Positions 28,046-36,602 of a stretch of DNA of 64,000 nt are shown in pieces; positions within the stretch are counted from its first letter, which is position 1, and each line of letters begins with the position of its first letter. The notes under the pieces were generated by a model. It worked only from the letters and a program-made list of their open reading frames with translations, ran no database searches and had not been told where the DNA came from. The translations under genes were made by a program, and so were the position numbers. Origin of the DNA: an uncultured Rikenellaceae bacterium. GTDB taxonomy: Bacteria; Bacteroidota; Bacteroidia; Bacteroidales; Rikenellaceae. The stretch spans positions 1 to 64,000 of the forward strand of contig CALUZO010000003.1 of the NCBI GenBank assembly GCA_944325305.1, written 5' to 3'.

Positions 28046-28862
28046 CGGACAACTCTGCATATGGCGGCCAGGTTAATATTTGATCCATATAGTATGAGGC
28101 CAGCGAATCGAGTGCGACTTTCGCCGGCAGTGTGTAGACAATAAGTATCGAGTCTATCGTAACATGCGGATCCTTCATGTTAGGTCCATAGCCTGCAAAC
28201 CTCAGACGCAAGGTCTTGTCGTCCGGTTTCGTATCGACCGATATCGAAACATTGGCAGGAGTACGTGTTGAGAGCCCCCTGCTGCGCCTATTGGTTATGA
28301 TACCGGAGGAATCGAGCAGTTCGTAAACAGAAGCAGAACGTCCATTCCGGTCGAGACTGTCTATGAAGTAAGCTATATCTATGCGGTAATTCCCCTCCCT
28401 TACCGGAATTTCTATACGCAGACCGGCCGTATCGTCGAGACTGAATATATGCCTGGCTGCCGTATCGTAATATACCGTGCGGGCAAATTTGCGCAACGCC
28501 CTGGCTTCGAGCGTATCCATCTTGGTAACGAGTCCGGCATAGTATCTCTCTGCGTTTTCAAGGTTGCGGATACTCGACTCCACCACATCCGATATACGTT
28601 TGCTTTTACGTTTCGAGTAATTCTCTATGGTATATGTGAGGTCTTTGACCCTGTAGCCGTATTTTTTGAGTATAGGCCCGTAGACATCAATGCTGTCTGC
28701 CTGAAGCTCGCCGCCTACCGTATTGTAATAGGAATTGACGAGAAATATATCTTCGAAGATCTTCCCGAGTTTGTCATCTGGGATCGTCTTGGGCTTTCCG
28801 CATCCCGACAGAATGAGCAGGAAGCAAAAAGCCAGTATGCTGTGACCAAAGATTGTTTTCAT
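27948..28862 (-). CDS. DUF4296-domain lipoprotein
   Basis: A 304-aa lipoprotein with lipobox LSGC (cysteine 21), followed by the DUF4296 fold (residues about 28-120): PDDKLGKIFEDIFLVNSYYN and the helical stretch YSKRKSKRISDVVE. The family is specific to Bacteroidetes and often lies near other envelope genes; its role is unknown. Its ATG overlaps the stop codon of the LolC/E-type gene (ATGA), and its own last 35 or so codons overlap the amidohydrolase, where the tail is rich in P, R, D and G (ERGDDNDRPGGDG) and may be dispensable. Confidence 0.85.
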   Translation of the reverse strand: MKTIFGHSILAFCFLLILSGCGKPKTIPDDKLGKIFEDIFLVNSYYNTVGGELQADSIDVYGPILKKYGYRVKDLTYTIENYSKRKSKRISDVVESSIRNLENAERYYAGLVTKMDTLEARALRKFARTVYYDTAARHIFSLDDTAGLRIEIPVREGNYRIDIAYFIDSLDRNGRSASVYELLDSSGIITNRRSRGLSTRTPANVSISVDTKPDDKTLRLRFAGYGPNMKDPHVTIDSILIVYTLPAKVALDSLASYYMDQILTWPPYAELSDADTTYRSALRADPPRLPERGDDNDRPGGDGN

Positions 28863-30079
28863 ATTCTTATCGCCGAACGCGGAATCATCCTATCGACCGT
28901 AAATTTAGTAATAATATAGCTAACTGCAGTGAAACATACGACAATTGCGAGCAGATCGAGCGGCTGTACGTCGACAGGATAAGCGTCGACGAGGAACGTA
29001 TCGGCGGGTATGGTGACCAGTCCGAACACTATCTGTACCCAACACACCAGCAAGCCCACGACAAGCCCCCCTACTGCCCCAAGCAAGGAGACCATCATTC
29101 CCTCGCGAACAAATATACCGCGTACGAAATTAACGCTTCCGCCCATATTGATTATTGTTCTGGTGTCGGCACGTTTCTCGAGTATCAGCATGACCAGCGA
29201 CCCGATGATCGAGAACGAAGCGATAACGAGGACCATAAGAATTATGAAAAATATGCCCCACTTCTCATAGGCCATGATCCGATAGAACGAGGCCTTCTGC
29301 TGGAAGCGCGTGAGTACTCTGTAATCATCACCGAGATGCTCCCGAATTGCATCGGCAACCTTGTCGGCATCCATGCCGGGAGTTATGCGAACCGCAGCAG
29401 AGGAGATCCTGCCTCCGTAATCGAACAGCGACTGGGCAAAATCGAGAGGAACTATAACATACTTACCGTCCGTTTCGGCATCAAGTGCGAATATTCCTGC
29501 CGGGAATGCCTCTTTAGTCCGATACGCATCTATCGGCAACAGTGTCGAAAAGCTGCCCCGTCGCGGAACATACATGCGGATCGGGTCATAAAGAACAGTC
29601 CTCACGCCAAGGTTATAGGCCACCCCCTGTCCTACGAGAGCCTGCATCATGTCTCCGAACTTCAGGGCATACTCACCGTCGACGACCATTTTCTTTATCG
29701 GCACTACCTGGTCGTAGATCGAATCCACACCTCTGACCGTAGCCACACTCTGACGTCCGCGATATTCGAGCAACGCCTGATCCTCGAGCATCAAAGAGAC
29801 GCCATCGACACCATTTGTCTGCAACAACCCCGATTTGTCAAAATCCTTCTCGCTGAAGACCTTCCCCTCGGCGGCCGTAATGACGATATCCGGATCGAAA
29901 TCCCTGAACATGCTCTTGACCAATCCCTCGAAGCCGTTGAAAACCGACAACAGAATAACCATGGCGGCAACGGGAACCCCAACGGCAAAAGCGCTGACAC
30001 CCGAAATGAAATTGATCACCGAGTGTGATTTGCGGGAAAAAAAGTACCGCCGGGCAAAAAGCAGTTGAAGCCGCCGCAT
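28859..30079 (-). CDS. LolC/LolE-type lipoprotein-releasing permease
   Basis: A 406-aa membrane protein of the FtsX/LolE/MacB permease family. One N-terminal membrane helix (about 22-48) is followed by a periplasmic domain (about 50-265) and three C-terminal helices, the LolE arrangement. ABC permeases of this type extract mature lipoproteins from the inner membrane. The ATPase gene is not adjacent. It is followed by the DUF4296 lipoprotein with a 4-nt overlap and preceded by rbfA at 7 nt, so it lies inside one long operon with RbfA, the outer-membrane barrel and the Ig-like lipoprotein. Confidence 0.88.
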   Translation of the reverse strand: MRRLQLLFARRYFFSRKSHSVINFISGVSAFAVGVPVAAMVILLSVFNGFEGLVKSMFRDFDPDIVITAAEGKVFSEKDFDKSGLLQTNGVDGVSLMLEDQALLEYRGRQSVATVRGVDSIYDQVVPIKKMVVDGEYALKFGDMMQALVGQGVAYNLGVRTVLYDPIRMYVPRRGSFSTLLPIDAYRTKEAFPAGIFALDAETDGKYVIVPLDFAQSLFDYGGRISSAAVRITPGMDADKVADAIREHLGDDYRVLTRFQQKASFYRIMAYEKWGIFFIILMVLVIASFSIIGSLVMLILEKRADTRTIINMGGSVNFVRGIFVREGMMVSLLGAVGGLVVGLLVCWVQIVFGLVTIPADTFLVDAYPVDVQPLDLLAIVVCFTAVSYIITKFTVDRMIPRSAIRI

Positions 30080-30086
30080 GCAAAAA

Positions 30087-30425
30087 TTATTCTTTCAGAA
30101 GATTTTCGATATTGTCTATGTATTCCAGCGAATCGTCGAGCAGGAAAGTCAGTTCCGGGACCTGTTTCAGCTGGTTCTTCACACGTGTCCCGAGTGCCTT
30201 ACGCACCAGCCAGTTGTTGTCCTCAAGTGTCGACATGACCTGCCGGGCCTTATCGAACGGGAACACGCTGAGATAGATCTTGGCAAAACTCAGATCGGGA
30301 CTTACCCTGACGACCGTAACCGTAACCATTACGCCTTTCAACAATCCCGAAGCCTCTTTTACGAATATATCGCTTATGTCTTTCTGTATCTGCCTTGCTA
30401 CTTTCTGCTGTCTTGTACTTTCCAT
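30087..30425 (-). CDS. rbfA: Ribosome-binding factor A
   Basis: A 112-aa KH-type protein that binds the 30S subunit during maturation of 16S rRNA. It has the usual pattern STRQQKVARQIQKDISDIF, PDLSFAKIYLSVFP and the C-terminal PELTFLLDDSLEYIDNIENLL. The open frame goes on to 30539, but the ATG at 30425 (MESTRQ) matches the family N-terminus; the extra 38 codons have no resemblance to RbfA. It lies in the middle of an envelope operon, a frequent arrangement in Bacteroidales. Confidence 0.92.
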   Translation of the reverse strand: MESTRQQKVARQIQKDISDIFVKEASGLLKGVMVTVTVVRVSPDLSFAKIYLSVFPFDKARQVMSTLEDNNWLVRKALGTRVKNQLKQVPELTFLLDDSLEYIDNIENLLKE

Positions 30426-30483
30426 AACAATAAATTTTCCACGGTATCCCAATGTACTCGGGACCCGCCCTTTAAACCAATAA

Positions 30484-31482
30484 TCAGCGCACCGGCACCG
30501 AAGGCGATATCCCTTCCAAAGGAAGATCCCAATCGACAACTCTCGTCATCGGAGAGATAGCCTCACGGACACTCTTCGCTATTTCATCCGAAACGCTTTT
30601 AAGTTCCTCAGCCAACATAGCAACCTCTTCAGTAACGACCTTCCGATACTCCTTGTCCCATTCACGCAATTGTTTGGCCGGATTCTTCAGTCTGTCCCTC
30701 TCTCTGCGGAACTCTTCGTACTCACGGATTTTGGCTGCCACCTTGGGGCTCGGCGGAGATAGTATTCCTCCTTTGCCCAAACGCCAGTAGACCCCGATCG
30801 AGAACTGGATGTTATCCAGCGGGGAGCGTATCGGATTGAGTTCATACCTGTTGCGGTTGCGGTAAATATCACCGTAGCCAAGATAGTAACGTCCCTCGAA
30901 AAGTATCTCGAGGCGATCGAACGACCAGCCCAAACCGGCACCGCCGCCAAGCCCGTATGTGAAAGGGTTGTCGCGTGTCAGTTTCATGTCGTATTTTCCG
31001 CTGGTTTTCTCCCCGGTCACATAATCGTAAGACTCCTCTGTCGAAGAGTAGTTGTAAGAGAGCGTAACCCCGAGATTCAGGAAAACGCGCATCTGCCTGC
31101 GGAACAGGTACGCATGTGTCTGCCAGTATACCGGCAACGTTATTGTGTTGACGGTCCTTTGGTAATAATAAGTTCGCTCGGCCCGTTCGGTACTCCCTTC
31201 CGGAACATCCTCGAGGTCGTAGGTACGAAAACCCTGCTGCATGAAAAGAAGATCGGCTTCGACGCCGCCTACGTATTTCTCCCTGGAATAATATTTCCAC
31301 GATATACCGCCATTATAAAGGCCCCATATGGTCCCGCGTTCGTCTGGTTTGGGTTCGAAGCGTCCCGTACCGCCGCCCCATCCGCCGCGGATACCTATGT
31401 AGTGCTGGGCAAACGCGGGCATTGTCGAGAATGCCGCAAGCACCGCCACACACATTAAAATCTTTTGAATATTCCTGCCCAT
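30484..31482 (-). CDS. Outer-membrane beta-barrel protein with C-terminal helical tail
   Basis: A 332-aa protein with a signal peptide cleaved after AFA/QH (about residue 25). Residues 26-225 form an eight-strand-like barrel of alternating aromatic and glycine strands (IGIRGGWGGGTGRF, YNGGISWKYY, NIQFSIGVYWRLG), like PorT/outer-membrane protein beta-barrel families. After residue about 235 it changes to a charged helical, coiled-coil-prone tail (KVAAKIREYEEFRRERDRL ... MLAEELKSVSDEIAKSV), which is unusual after a barrel. It sits 6 nt downstream of the Ig-like lipoprotein gene. Function is unknown. Confidence 0.78.
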   Translation of the reverse strand: MGRNIQKILMCVAVLAAFSTMPAFAQHYIGIRGGWGGGTGRFEPKPDERGTIWGLYNGGISWKYYSREKYVGGVEADLLFMQQGFRTYDLEDVPEGSTERAERTYYYQRTVNTITLPVYWQTHAYLFRRQMRVFLNLGVTLSYNYSSTEESYDYVTGEKTSGKYDMKLTRDNPFTYGLGGGAGLGWSFDRLEILFEGRYYLGYGDIYRNRNRYELNPIRSPLDNIQFSIGVYWRLGKGGILSPPSPKVAAKIREYEEFRRERDRLKNPAKQLREWDKEYRKVVTEEVAMLAEELKSVSDEIAKSVREAISPMTRVVDWDLPLEGISPSVPVR

Positions 31483-31488
31483 TTTACA

Positions 31489-33504
31489 CTATATGCCAAA
31501 CCCATCGGTCGGATTAAAAGTATTGCCTCTGCGAGAGTTGCTCCGCTGCTGCTGCATACGTTCCTGCTCGGCCTTTCGTTCCAATTGTTCTTTCATTCGC
31601 GCCATTTCGCGTTGCTCGATATCGCGGTTCACGCTCTCCATACTTATCGGAGCGAACATTTCAGACATATCCATCTCCAGTTCTTCCTCCCAATTGGCTC
31701 TTGTAACCCTATCGAGCCCTCCCTGATCATCAGCATATATCTGTACGCGCTCAGGCTGGCGTCGATTCACCAGATCGCCAGGATCCCACTCGCCGTTACC
31801 GTTAAGATCCTCAACGACTCTGACCCTAACCGTTCCGGGAGAAATATAAGAAAAAGCGTATGTACCTGTAACAGCGTCGCGTATTTCGTTAAGCAGTTTC
31901 CCTCCCTGGTCGATCAACTGGAGTACATATTTGCTTGTGTCTGTCTTGCCTTTCATCTTTATAGTTATGGTCCCGTAATTGCTCGGATCCATCACCGTAA
32001 ATTCCGACCTCAGCGTATCGTTCTTTTCGCCGGCTATATTGACGAAAACCCCTTCCGGGATCTCGAGGCTGTATTGCTGACCCTCCTGCCACTGCGCACT
32101 GATGGTCCAACGACGTATGGCAACTGAGTCCTGGGTAATGCTGAACGGAACCCTGAACATAGATTCATTCTCGCCGTACCTGACAAGAGATATGCGCGAT
32201 GTGTCTATCTCCGAAAGCGGGTAGCCGAAAGTCATAGAGATATTCTTCTGAGGATTCAGCGGGTTCATGGCATCTGCCTGATACTTAAACGGATTGGGTA
32301 TCTTCGGTGGAGTCAGCCCTTGTTCTATAAGTTTTTCCCGCTCTTTTTCGTCTCTTTCGCGTTCGCGGCGCTGGTCGTTGGTCTCCACAACCTTCCACCC
32401 TCCGCTTATAGGCACCGTTGCAAGCTCGAGATTATTTATCGAGTCGTGCCTCATGTAGGTCATCTGCCCTTTGATGGTGTCGGGAAGTTGATCCGAAGGT
32501 ACATTGAACCAGAAAGCGATGGAGTCTCTAGCCGGACGAAGATATTCCCTCAGCACTTTCGAAGAATCTATGCCTTCGAACGTAACTGACCGTATATCCG
32601 GATTAGGGGCCGAGAACACAAGAAGCATCTGATGCTGTGATGGACGTTCTGTGCGCCTGAGCGACTGCCTCTGAAAAGCCTTATCTGTAAACAGCCTGAA
32701 AAGGATCTGTGGTTGTGCTACCAGATACTTTCGCGTGGTATCGTAAAAGACCTGAAAAGAGGGCATATTGGCAGGATTAACCAGCGAATCCAGGAATCCC
32801 ACCATGTCGCTCCCGGGTTCGTAAGTCCTGTTGTTGTTCCTGTCCAGAACCGCGTAAACCTTATAGTCGATGGGTTTAAGGTTCTGAGCCAGAAAGATCC
32901 CGTTGATCTCGGCACGTCCTATGACATCGGGTTCTCCCTTGAAGAGCAAGGAGTCATAAGGCAGGGGGATTGAATCCCGGGCCGCGTCGTAGAAGAATAT
33001 CATTGTCTGAGGAATACTGTCATTGGTATAGCCATCCACAGTGTATCCAGACATTGCCATCGAGTCTATTTCCTTGCCGGTAGACATCACATAACGAAAA
33101 CCGTAAAGAGTATTTCCCTCGTTATTGTCGCGGATGCTGTTGCCGAAATTGAACGAGTATGTAGTATTTTCACGGAGGGTATCGTCTGGATGTATGTCTA
33201 TCTGTATGCCGCGGCCACGGATAGTGACCGTAGGCATACGTTTCAGTTTAGGCGACACATAGAATTCATTGGTAAGATCTTTGAGTTGCACATATTCGTC
33301 GAATTCGACGAATATTCTGCGGCCCGAAAATTCGGTTGTCATGTCGGCAGGGTTCATCCTCACGACGTATGGCGGCAGCGAGTCTCGCGGTCCTCCAAGT
33401 GGTGCCGAAGTGTTCGCGCAACGGGGAAGGACCCCGATGAGGCACAAAACGCCCAAAAGCGCTCCCGCCACCCTGCCAAAAACATCTATTCCCCTGATTC
33501 TCAT
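31489..33504 (-). CDS. Ig-like (Big_5) domain lipoprotein
   Basis: A lipoprotein of about 671 aa. The start at 33504 (MRIRGI) is chosen because a TATCTTTG promoter overlaps the longer start at 33531. The lipobox is VLPRC, followed by ANTSAPLGGPRDSLPP. The first domain is a Big_5 Ig fold (PPYVVRMNPADMTTEF, IFVEFDEYVQL), and repeated strand blocks include YKVYAVLDRNNNRTYEPGSD and VRVVEDLNGNGEWDPGD, which look like calcium-binding DxNxNxxx loops. The C-terminus is a Q/R-rich helical tail. It is the first gene of the operon containing rbfA and the LolE-like permease; widespread in Bacteroidetes, function unknown. Confidence 0.85.
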   Translation of the reverse strand: MRIRGIDVFGRVAGALLGVLCLIGVLPRCANTSAPLGGPRDSLPPYVVRMNPADMTTEFSGRRIFVEFDEYVQLKDLTNEFYVSPKLKRMPTVTIRGRGIQIDIHPDDTLRENTTYSFNFGNSIRDNNEGNTLYGFRYVMSTGKEIDSMAMSGYTVDGYTNDSIPQTMIFFYDAARDSIPLPYDSLLFKGEPDVIGRAEINGIFLAQNLKPIDYKVYAVLDRNNNRTYEPGSDMVGFLDSLVNPANMPSFQVFYDTTRKYLVAQPQILFRLFTDKAFQRQSLRRTERPSQHQMLLVFSAPNPDIRSVTFEGIDSSKVLREYLRPARDSIAFWFNVPSDQLPDTIKGQMTYMRHDSINNLELATVPISGGWKVVETNDQRRERERDEKEREKLIEQGLTPPKIPNPFKYQADAMNPLNPQKNISMTFGYPLSEIDTSRISLVRYGENESMFRVPFSITQDSVAIRRWTISAQWQEGQQYSLEIPEGVFVNIAGEKNDTLRSEFTVMDPSNYGTITIKMKGKTDTSKYVLQLIDQGGKLLNEIRDAVTGTYAFSYISPGTVRVRVVEDLNGNGEWDPGDLVNRRQPERVQIYADDQGGLDRVTRANWEEELEMDMSEMFAPISMESVNRDIEQREMARMKEQLERKAEQERMQQQRSNSRRGNTFNPTDGFGI

Positions 33505-33528
33505 ATCGCCAAACTCTTTATATGCGCA

Positions 33529-33536
33529 CAAAGATA
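33529..33536 (-). promoter_or_regulatory. Promoter -7 element of the Ig-like lipoprotein/rbfA operon
   Basis: TATCTTTG on the minus strand, 25 nt before the ATG at 33504. It overlaps the alternative start at 33531. Confidence 0.7.
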
Positions 33537-33639
33537 GTCACAATGCTTGTATTTTTTTATTTTAATCCGATTTTCAGGCATCTATGCATCTCTATCGCCT
33601 CAACACCAAAATCCGGACCATTCATCAACTCCCAAAAAA

Positions 33640-34164
33640 CTACGGTTCAGGTTCCGACTGCGGAGGGTTGTCGTTTACGAACATCCATTTTGCTTCGACC
33701 TTTCTGTTATCCATCCTCCATGGCTTGAAAATCACATCCACGTATATATGCGGAAGATTTTCGAGCGTTTCGGCGTTTCGGTAGGCATACATCTCTCCAC
33801 CGCTCACCGAAGAGGGGTCGGTGCAGCAAACCAGCAACATAAAGTCCAATCGGGTCAGAGGGCCTATGATCAGCTGTCCGTTCTCGTCCGGTTCGGCCGT
33901 GAAATCCGGCAGTCTGGTCTGTTGGGCGTCCGACTTACTGGTCAATATCCCCGCTACGGCATCATCCCATGAATTGACCTGCCAATATGTAGAATCCACA
34001 TAGTAACCGTAAGCCTTGACGTGTTCGGCAGGCAGAGGTACGGAATTATCGCCAGCCTCCTCGAATTGGACATAAGGGGTGATTATGTAATCCGTCCGTA
34101 TCTCCGAGTCCGCGCACGAAGCAAAAAAGCAACCGGACAACAATATGCAAATCAGCTTTCTCAT
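33640..34164 (-). CDS. Lipoprotein of unknown function
   Basis: A 174-aa protein with a short signal peptide and lipobox FASC (cysteine 17), followed by ADSEIRTDYIITPYVQFEE. It has alternating strand segments and a Pro/Glu C-terminus (NPPQSEPEP), and no recognised domain. It follows folK after 130 nt, in the same direction as the flippase-holB-folK operon, and may be its last gene. The short length and lack of low-complexity suggest a real but family-specific lipoprotein. Confidence 0.7.
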   Translation of the reverse strand: MRKLICILLSGCFFASCADSEIRTDYIITPYVQFEEAGDNSVPLPAEHVKAYGYYVDSTYWQVNSWDDAVAGILTSKSDAQQTRLPDFTAEPDENGQLIIGPLTRLDFMLLVCCTDPSSVSGGEMYAYRNAETLENLPHIYVDVIFKPWRMDNRKVEAKWMFVNDNPPQSEPEP

Positions 34165-34294
34165 CTCAAAACGTTTTCAATTTTATCAAAAACATACGCT
34201 AACCGACATCTGCGGGCGCCGTCAATATTCACTCCGGGAACTTCGCCGCAACCGGAACAAAACGACGTATTCTCATTTGTTCTACTGACAGGGC

Positions 34295-34789
34295 TCACCT
34301 TGTTTTCCGTCGGTGCAACTCGTCAAGCATCTCTTCCGCAGTTTTGCCATTGACAGGGTGCTTCATGGCCGGTACCGTTTCGGTCAACGGAACGAGTACG
34401 AATTCCCTTTCCGACATCAGGGGATGCGGTATCGTAAGCCTTTTTGTTTCGATAATACGCCCCCCGTAATACAATATGTCGATATCTATCAACCGCGACG
34501 AATATATTCTCTTGCCGGTTGCCTCGCCTTTGGAAGTACGCCCGAGACGATGTTCTATATCCTGTGTTCTGTCGAGCAGTTCGAGCGGTTCGAGTGCAGT
34601 ATCCAGAACCAGCACCTGATTCAGAAACGCTCCGCCTCCGTCGCCCATTTCGCCCCACGGTTCGCTCTCGTATATTCCGGAAGCAGCCTTCTCTTCTCCT
34701 ACCTCGCATACGAGCAATCTCCGGGCTGCGGCCAGGTTATCCTCGCGGCATCCCATGTTGCTTCCCGTTATCAGCACCACCTCGCTCAC
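34295..34789 (-). CDS. folK: 2-amino-4-hydroxy-6-hydroxymethyldihydropteridine pyrophosphokinase
   Basis: A 164-aa HPPK that transfers pyrophosphate from ATP to the pterin on the folate route. The family blocks are present: TGSNMGCREDNL at the N-terminus, FLNQVLVLDT, and the signature RLIDIDILYYGG, then LTIPHPLMSEREFVLVPLTE. The start codon overlaps the stop of holB by 4 nt, so translation is coupled. With folE at 25.2 kb, two folate enzymes lie in this window, though in different operons. Confidence 0.93.
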   Translation of the reverse strand: MSEVVLITGSNMGCREDNLAAARRLLVCEVGEEKAASGIYESEPWGEMGDGGGAFLNQVLVLDTALEPLELLDRTQDIEHRLGRTSKGEATGKRIYSSRLIDIDILYYGGRIIETKRLTIPHPLMSEREFVLVPLTETVPAMKHPVNGKTAEEMLDELHRRKTR

Positions 34790-35928
34790 AGCCTCACGAT
34801 AAGTTTACTGACACTCAACGCAAAATGAGGAAATATTATCCTCGGGTTCCCGTTCTGCCCGATCTGTCTTATGGCCAGTTCCATTTCACTAACGAGTTTT
34901 TCTATATTATGATTACCTATGAAGGGCGAAAATTTCCTGCAAAATTCGAGCTCCCCTCCCCACAGGTACGTAATATCGGTCATACCGGCATTCATCATGT
35001 AACTCTCCCTCAACATCCGCACGGAATATTCCAGGAATTTTTTCTGTTGTTCCCTGCCGAGCAATGCGACGCCATCGGCCCACTCCAGGAGTTCCATGTG
35101 ACGGTCGTTATAACTCAGGCGCATGAGCGAAGTGAACAGTTCGAAATACTCCTCGTTGGACTCCGCCTGTCCCGAAGTCAGTCTGCGGGCCTCGATGACG
35201 TCGCCCAACGAAATACGGGCCATACTCGAAAGTTTCTCCCCCGACAAACCATATTGCCCGGCAAGCCATGACTCCATGTCGGCCGTTTCGATAGCCGGCA
35301 CCGCAACCTCCTGCATACGCGAGATGATAGTCGACAGCAACCTTTCGGGAGCCTCGGTGACCATTATGAAAAGAGTCCGTTCCCACGGTTCTTCGAGTAT
35401 CTTCAATATGGTGTTGGCAGCCTCGGGACGCATCTTCTCGGGAAGCCATATCACCATAACCTTGCTGCCGGCCTCGAAAGGTTTGAACGATAACTTGCGA
35501 ATTATCTCGTCCGCCTCGTTGCGCGAAATCACACCCTGCTGATTATCTATGGAAATGGCGGCATACCAGTCCTGTTCGTCGAAATATCCGCCGGTTTCTG
35601 CCACAATCCCGCGCCATTGCGGAAGAAACGTGTCGCTCAGGGGCTTTTGCGATCCCCCGCTCCCTTTGGGCGAGTTCACCGGAAAGACGAAATGAAAGTC
35701 CGGATGTGCCAGCGCCGCCATCTTTACGCACGAGGGACATACTCCGCACGAATCGCCGTTGCTGCGATGGGCGCAGTTGACATACTGCGCATAAGCCAAA
35801 GCCAGCGGAAGCGCACCGCTCCCCGGGCGTCCGCTGAACAACTGGGCGTGGCTCACGCGGCCTTCGTCGACCCCTTTGGCCAATATGCGCTTCAGTTCTC
35901 CCTGTCCTATTACATCCGCAAACCTCAT
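34786..35928 (-). CDS. holB: DNA polymerase III delta' subunit-like clamp loader protein
   Basis: A 380-aa AAA+ protein of the clamp-loader delta' group. A four-cysteine zinc site lies in the first domain (residues about 52-67, CGVCPSC). The P-loop position is degenerate (GRPGSGALPLAL, no GK[ST]), as expected for the non-hydrolysing delta' subunit. The SRC-like sensor segment reads STIISRMQEV, with the usual SRC replaced by SRM. It follows the 61-aa membrane protein by 7 nt and overlaps folK by 4 nt. Confidence 0.88.
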   Translation of the reverse strand: MRFADVIGQGELKRILAKGVDEGRVSHAQLFSGRPGSGALPLALAYAQYVNCAHRSNGDSCGVCPSCVKMAALAHPDFHFVFPVNSPKGSGGSQKPLSDTFLPQWRGIVAETGGYFDEQDWYAAISIDNQQGVISRNEADEIIRKLSFKPFEAGSKVMVIWLPEKMRPEAANTILKILEEPWERTLFIMVTEAPERLLSTIISRMQEVAVPAIETADMESWLAGQYGLSGEKLSSMARISLGDVIEARRLTSGQAESNEEYFELFTSLMRLSYNDRHMELLEWADGVALLGREQQKKFLEYSVRMLRESYMMNAGMTDITYLWGGELEFCRKFSPFIGNHNIEKLVSEMELAIRQIGQNGNPRIIFPHFALSVSKLIVRL

Positions 35929-35935
35929 CCGTACC

Positions 35936-36121
35936 CTATTCCTGTTTTTCCTTTCTTTTAATCAAAATCAGGTTATAGACCATCAAGGCGACAATCACGC
36001 AAAGGCATATGCCGAAAACTATCCTCTGCCCGGCAGAAAAATCCAGGCAGGTGAACAGTCCCACCATCAAACCGACGCATATCACGATAAAAACTATGCT
36101 CAGTATCTTGTATGTTTTCAT
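35936..36121 (-). CDS. Small two-helix membrane protein
   Basis: A 61-aa protein starting at the ATG at 36121 (MKTYKI). It has two membrane helices (about 4-24 and 30-50) and a basic C-terminus (LIKRKEKQE). The open frame to 36229 overlaps dut upstream and lacks any hydrophobic signal there, so the short form is chosen. It lies between dut and holB in the operon. No family is recognised; it may be a conserved small membrane protein of Bacteroidales. Confidence 0.7.
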   Translation of the reverse strand: MKTYKILSIVFIVICVGLMVGLFTCLDFSAGQRIVFGICLCVIVALMVYNLILIKRKEKQE

Positions 36122-36164
36122 AACCGTGAACTTAATTAAATCCGTAATTAGATTGTCCGCACTG

Positions 36165-36599
36165 TCATCGCGTCCCGGTATGGCCGAATCCGCCCGCACC
36201 ACGCTCCGTCTCGGAAAGCACATCAACACTCTCCCACTCGATACGTTCGAAACGCGCTATCACCATCTGGGCAATTCGTTCGCCCGGATTGAGGAGGTAA
36301 TCCTGCGACGACAAATTAACAAGTATGACCTTTATCTCACCCCTGTAATCCGGATCGATAGTCCCGGGGGCATTCAGCACCGATATGCCGAACTTTGCTG
36401 CCATGCCGCTGCGGGGACGTATCTGCATCTCGACTCCCTCGGGGAGTTCAACGAAAAGCCCGGTCGGAACCATGGCTCTCTCGAGCGGCTTGAGTGTCAG
36501 CGGTTCGGAAATATTGGCCTTGATGTCCAGTCCGGCGGCAAGAGAGGTCTCGTACTGCGGCAAATCGTATGCCGAACGGTTTATTATCTTTACCTTCAT
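36165..36599 (-). CDS. dut: dUTP diphosphatase
   Basis: A 144-aa trimeric dUTPase that makes dUMP for thymidylate and keeps uracil out of DNA. The five motifs are seen in order: AGLDIKANI (I), [11 protein letters not shown] (II), [17 protein letters not shown] (III), [12 protein letters not shown] (IV) and the glycine-rich C-terminal arm [10 protein letters not shown] (V). It starts 3 nt after the stop of the flippase gene. Length is normal. Confidence 0.96.
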   Translation of the reverse strand: MKVKIINRSAYDLPQYETSLAAGLDIKANISEPLTLKPLERAMVPTGLFVELPEGVEMQIRPRSGMAAKFGISVLNAPGTIDPDYRGEIKVILVNLSSQDYLLNPGERIAQMVIARFERIEWESVDVLSETERGAGGFGHTGTR

Positions 36600-36602
36600 G
36601 TC

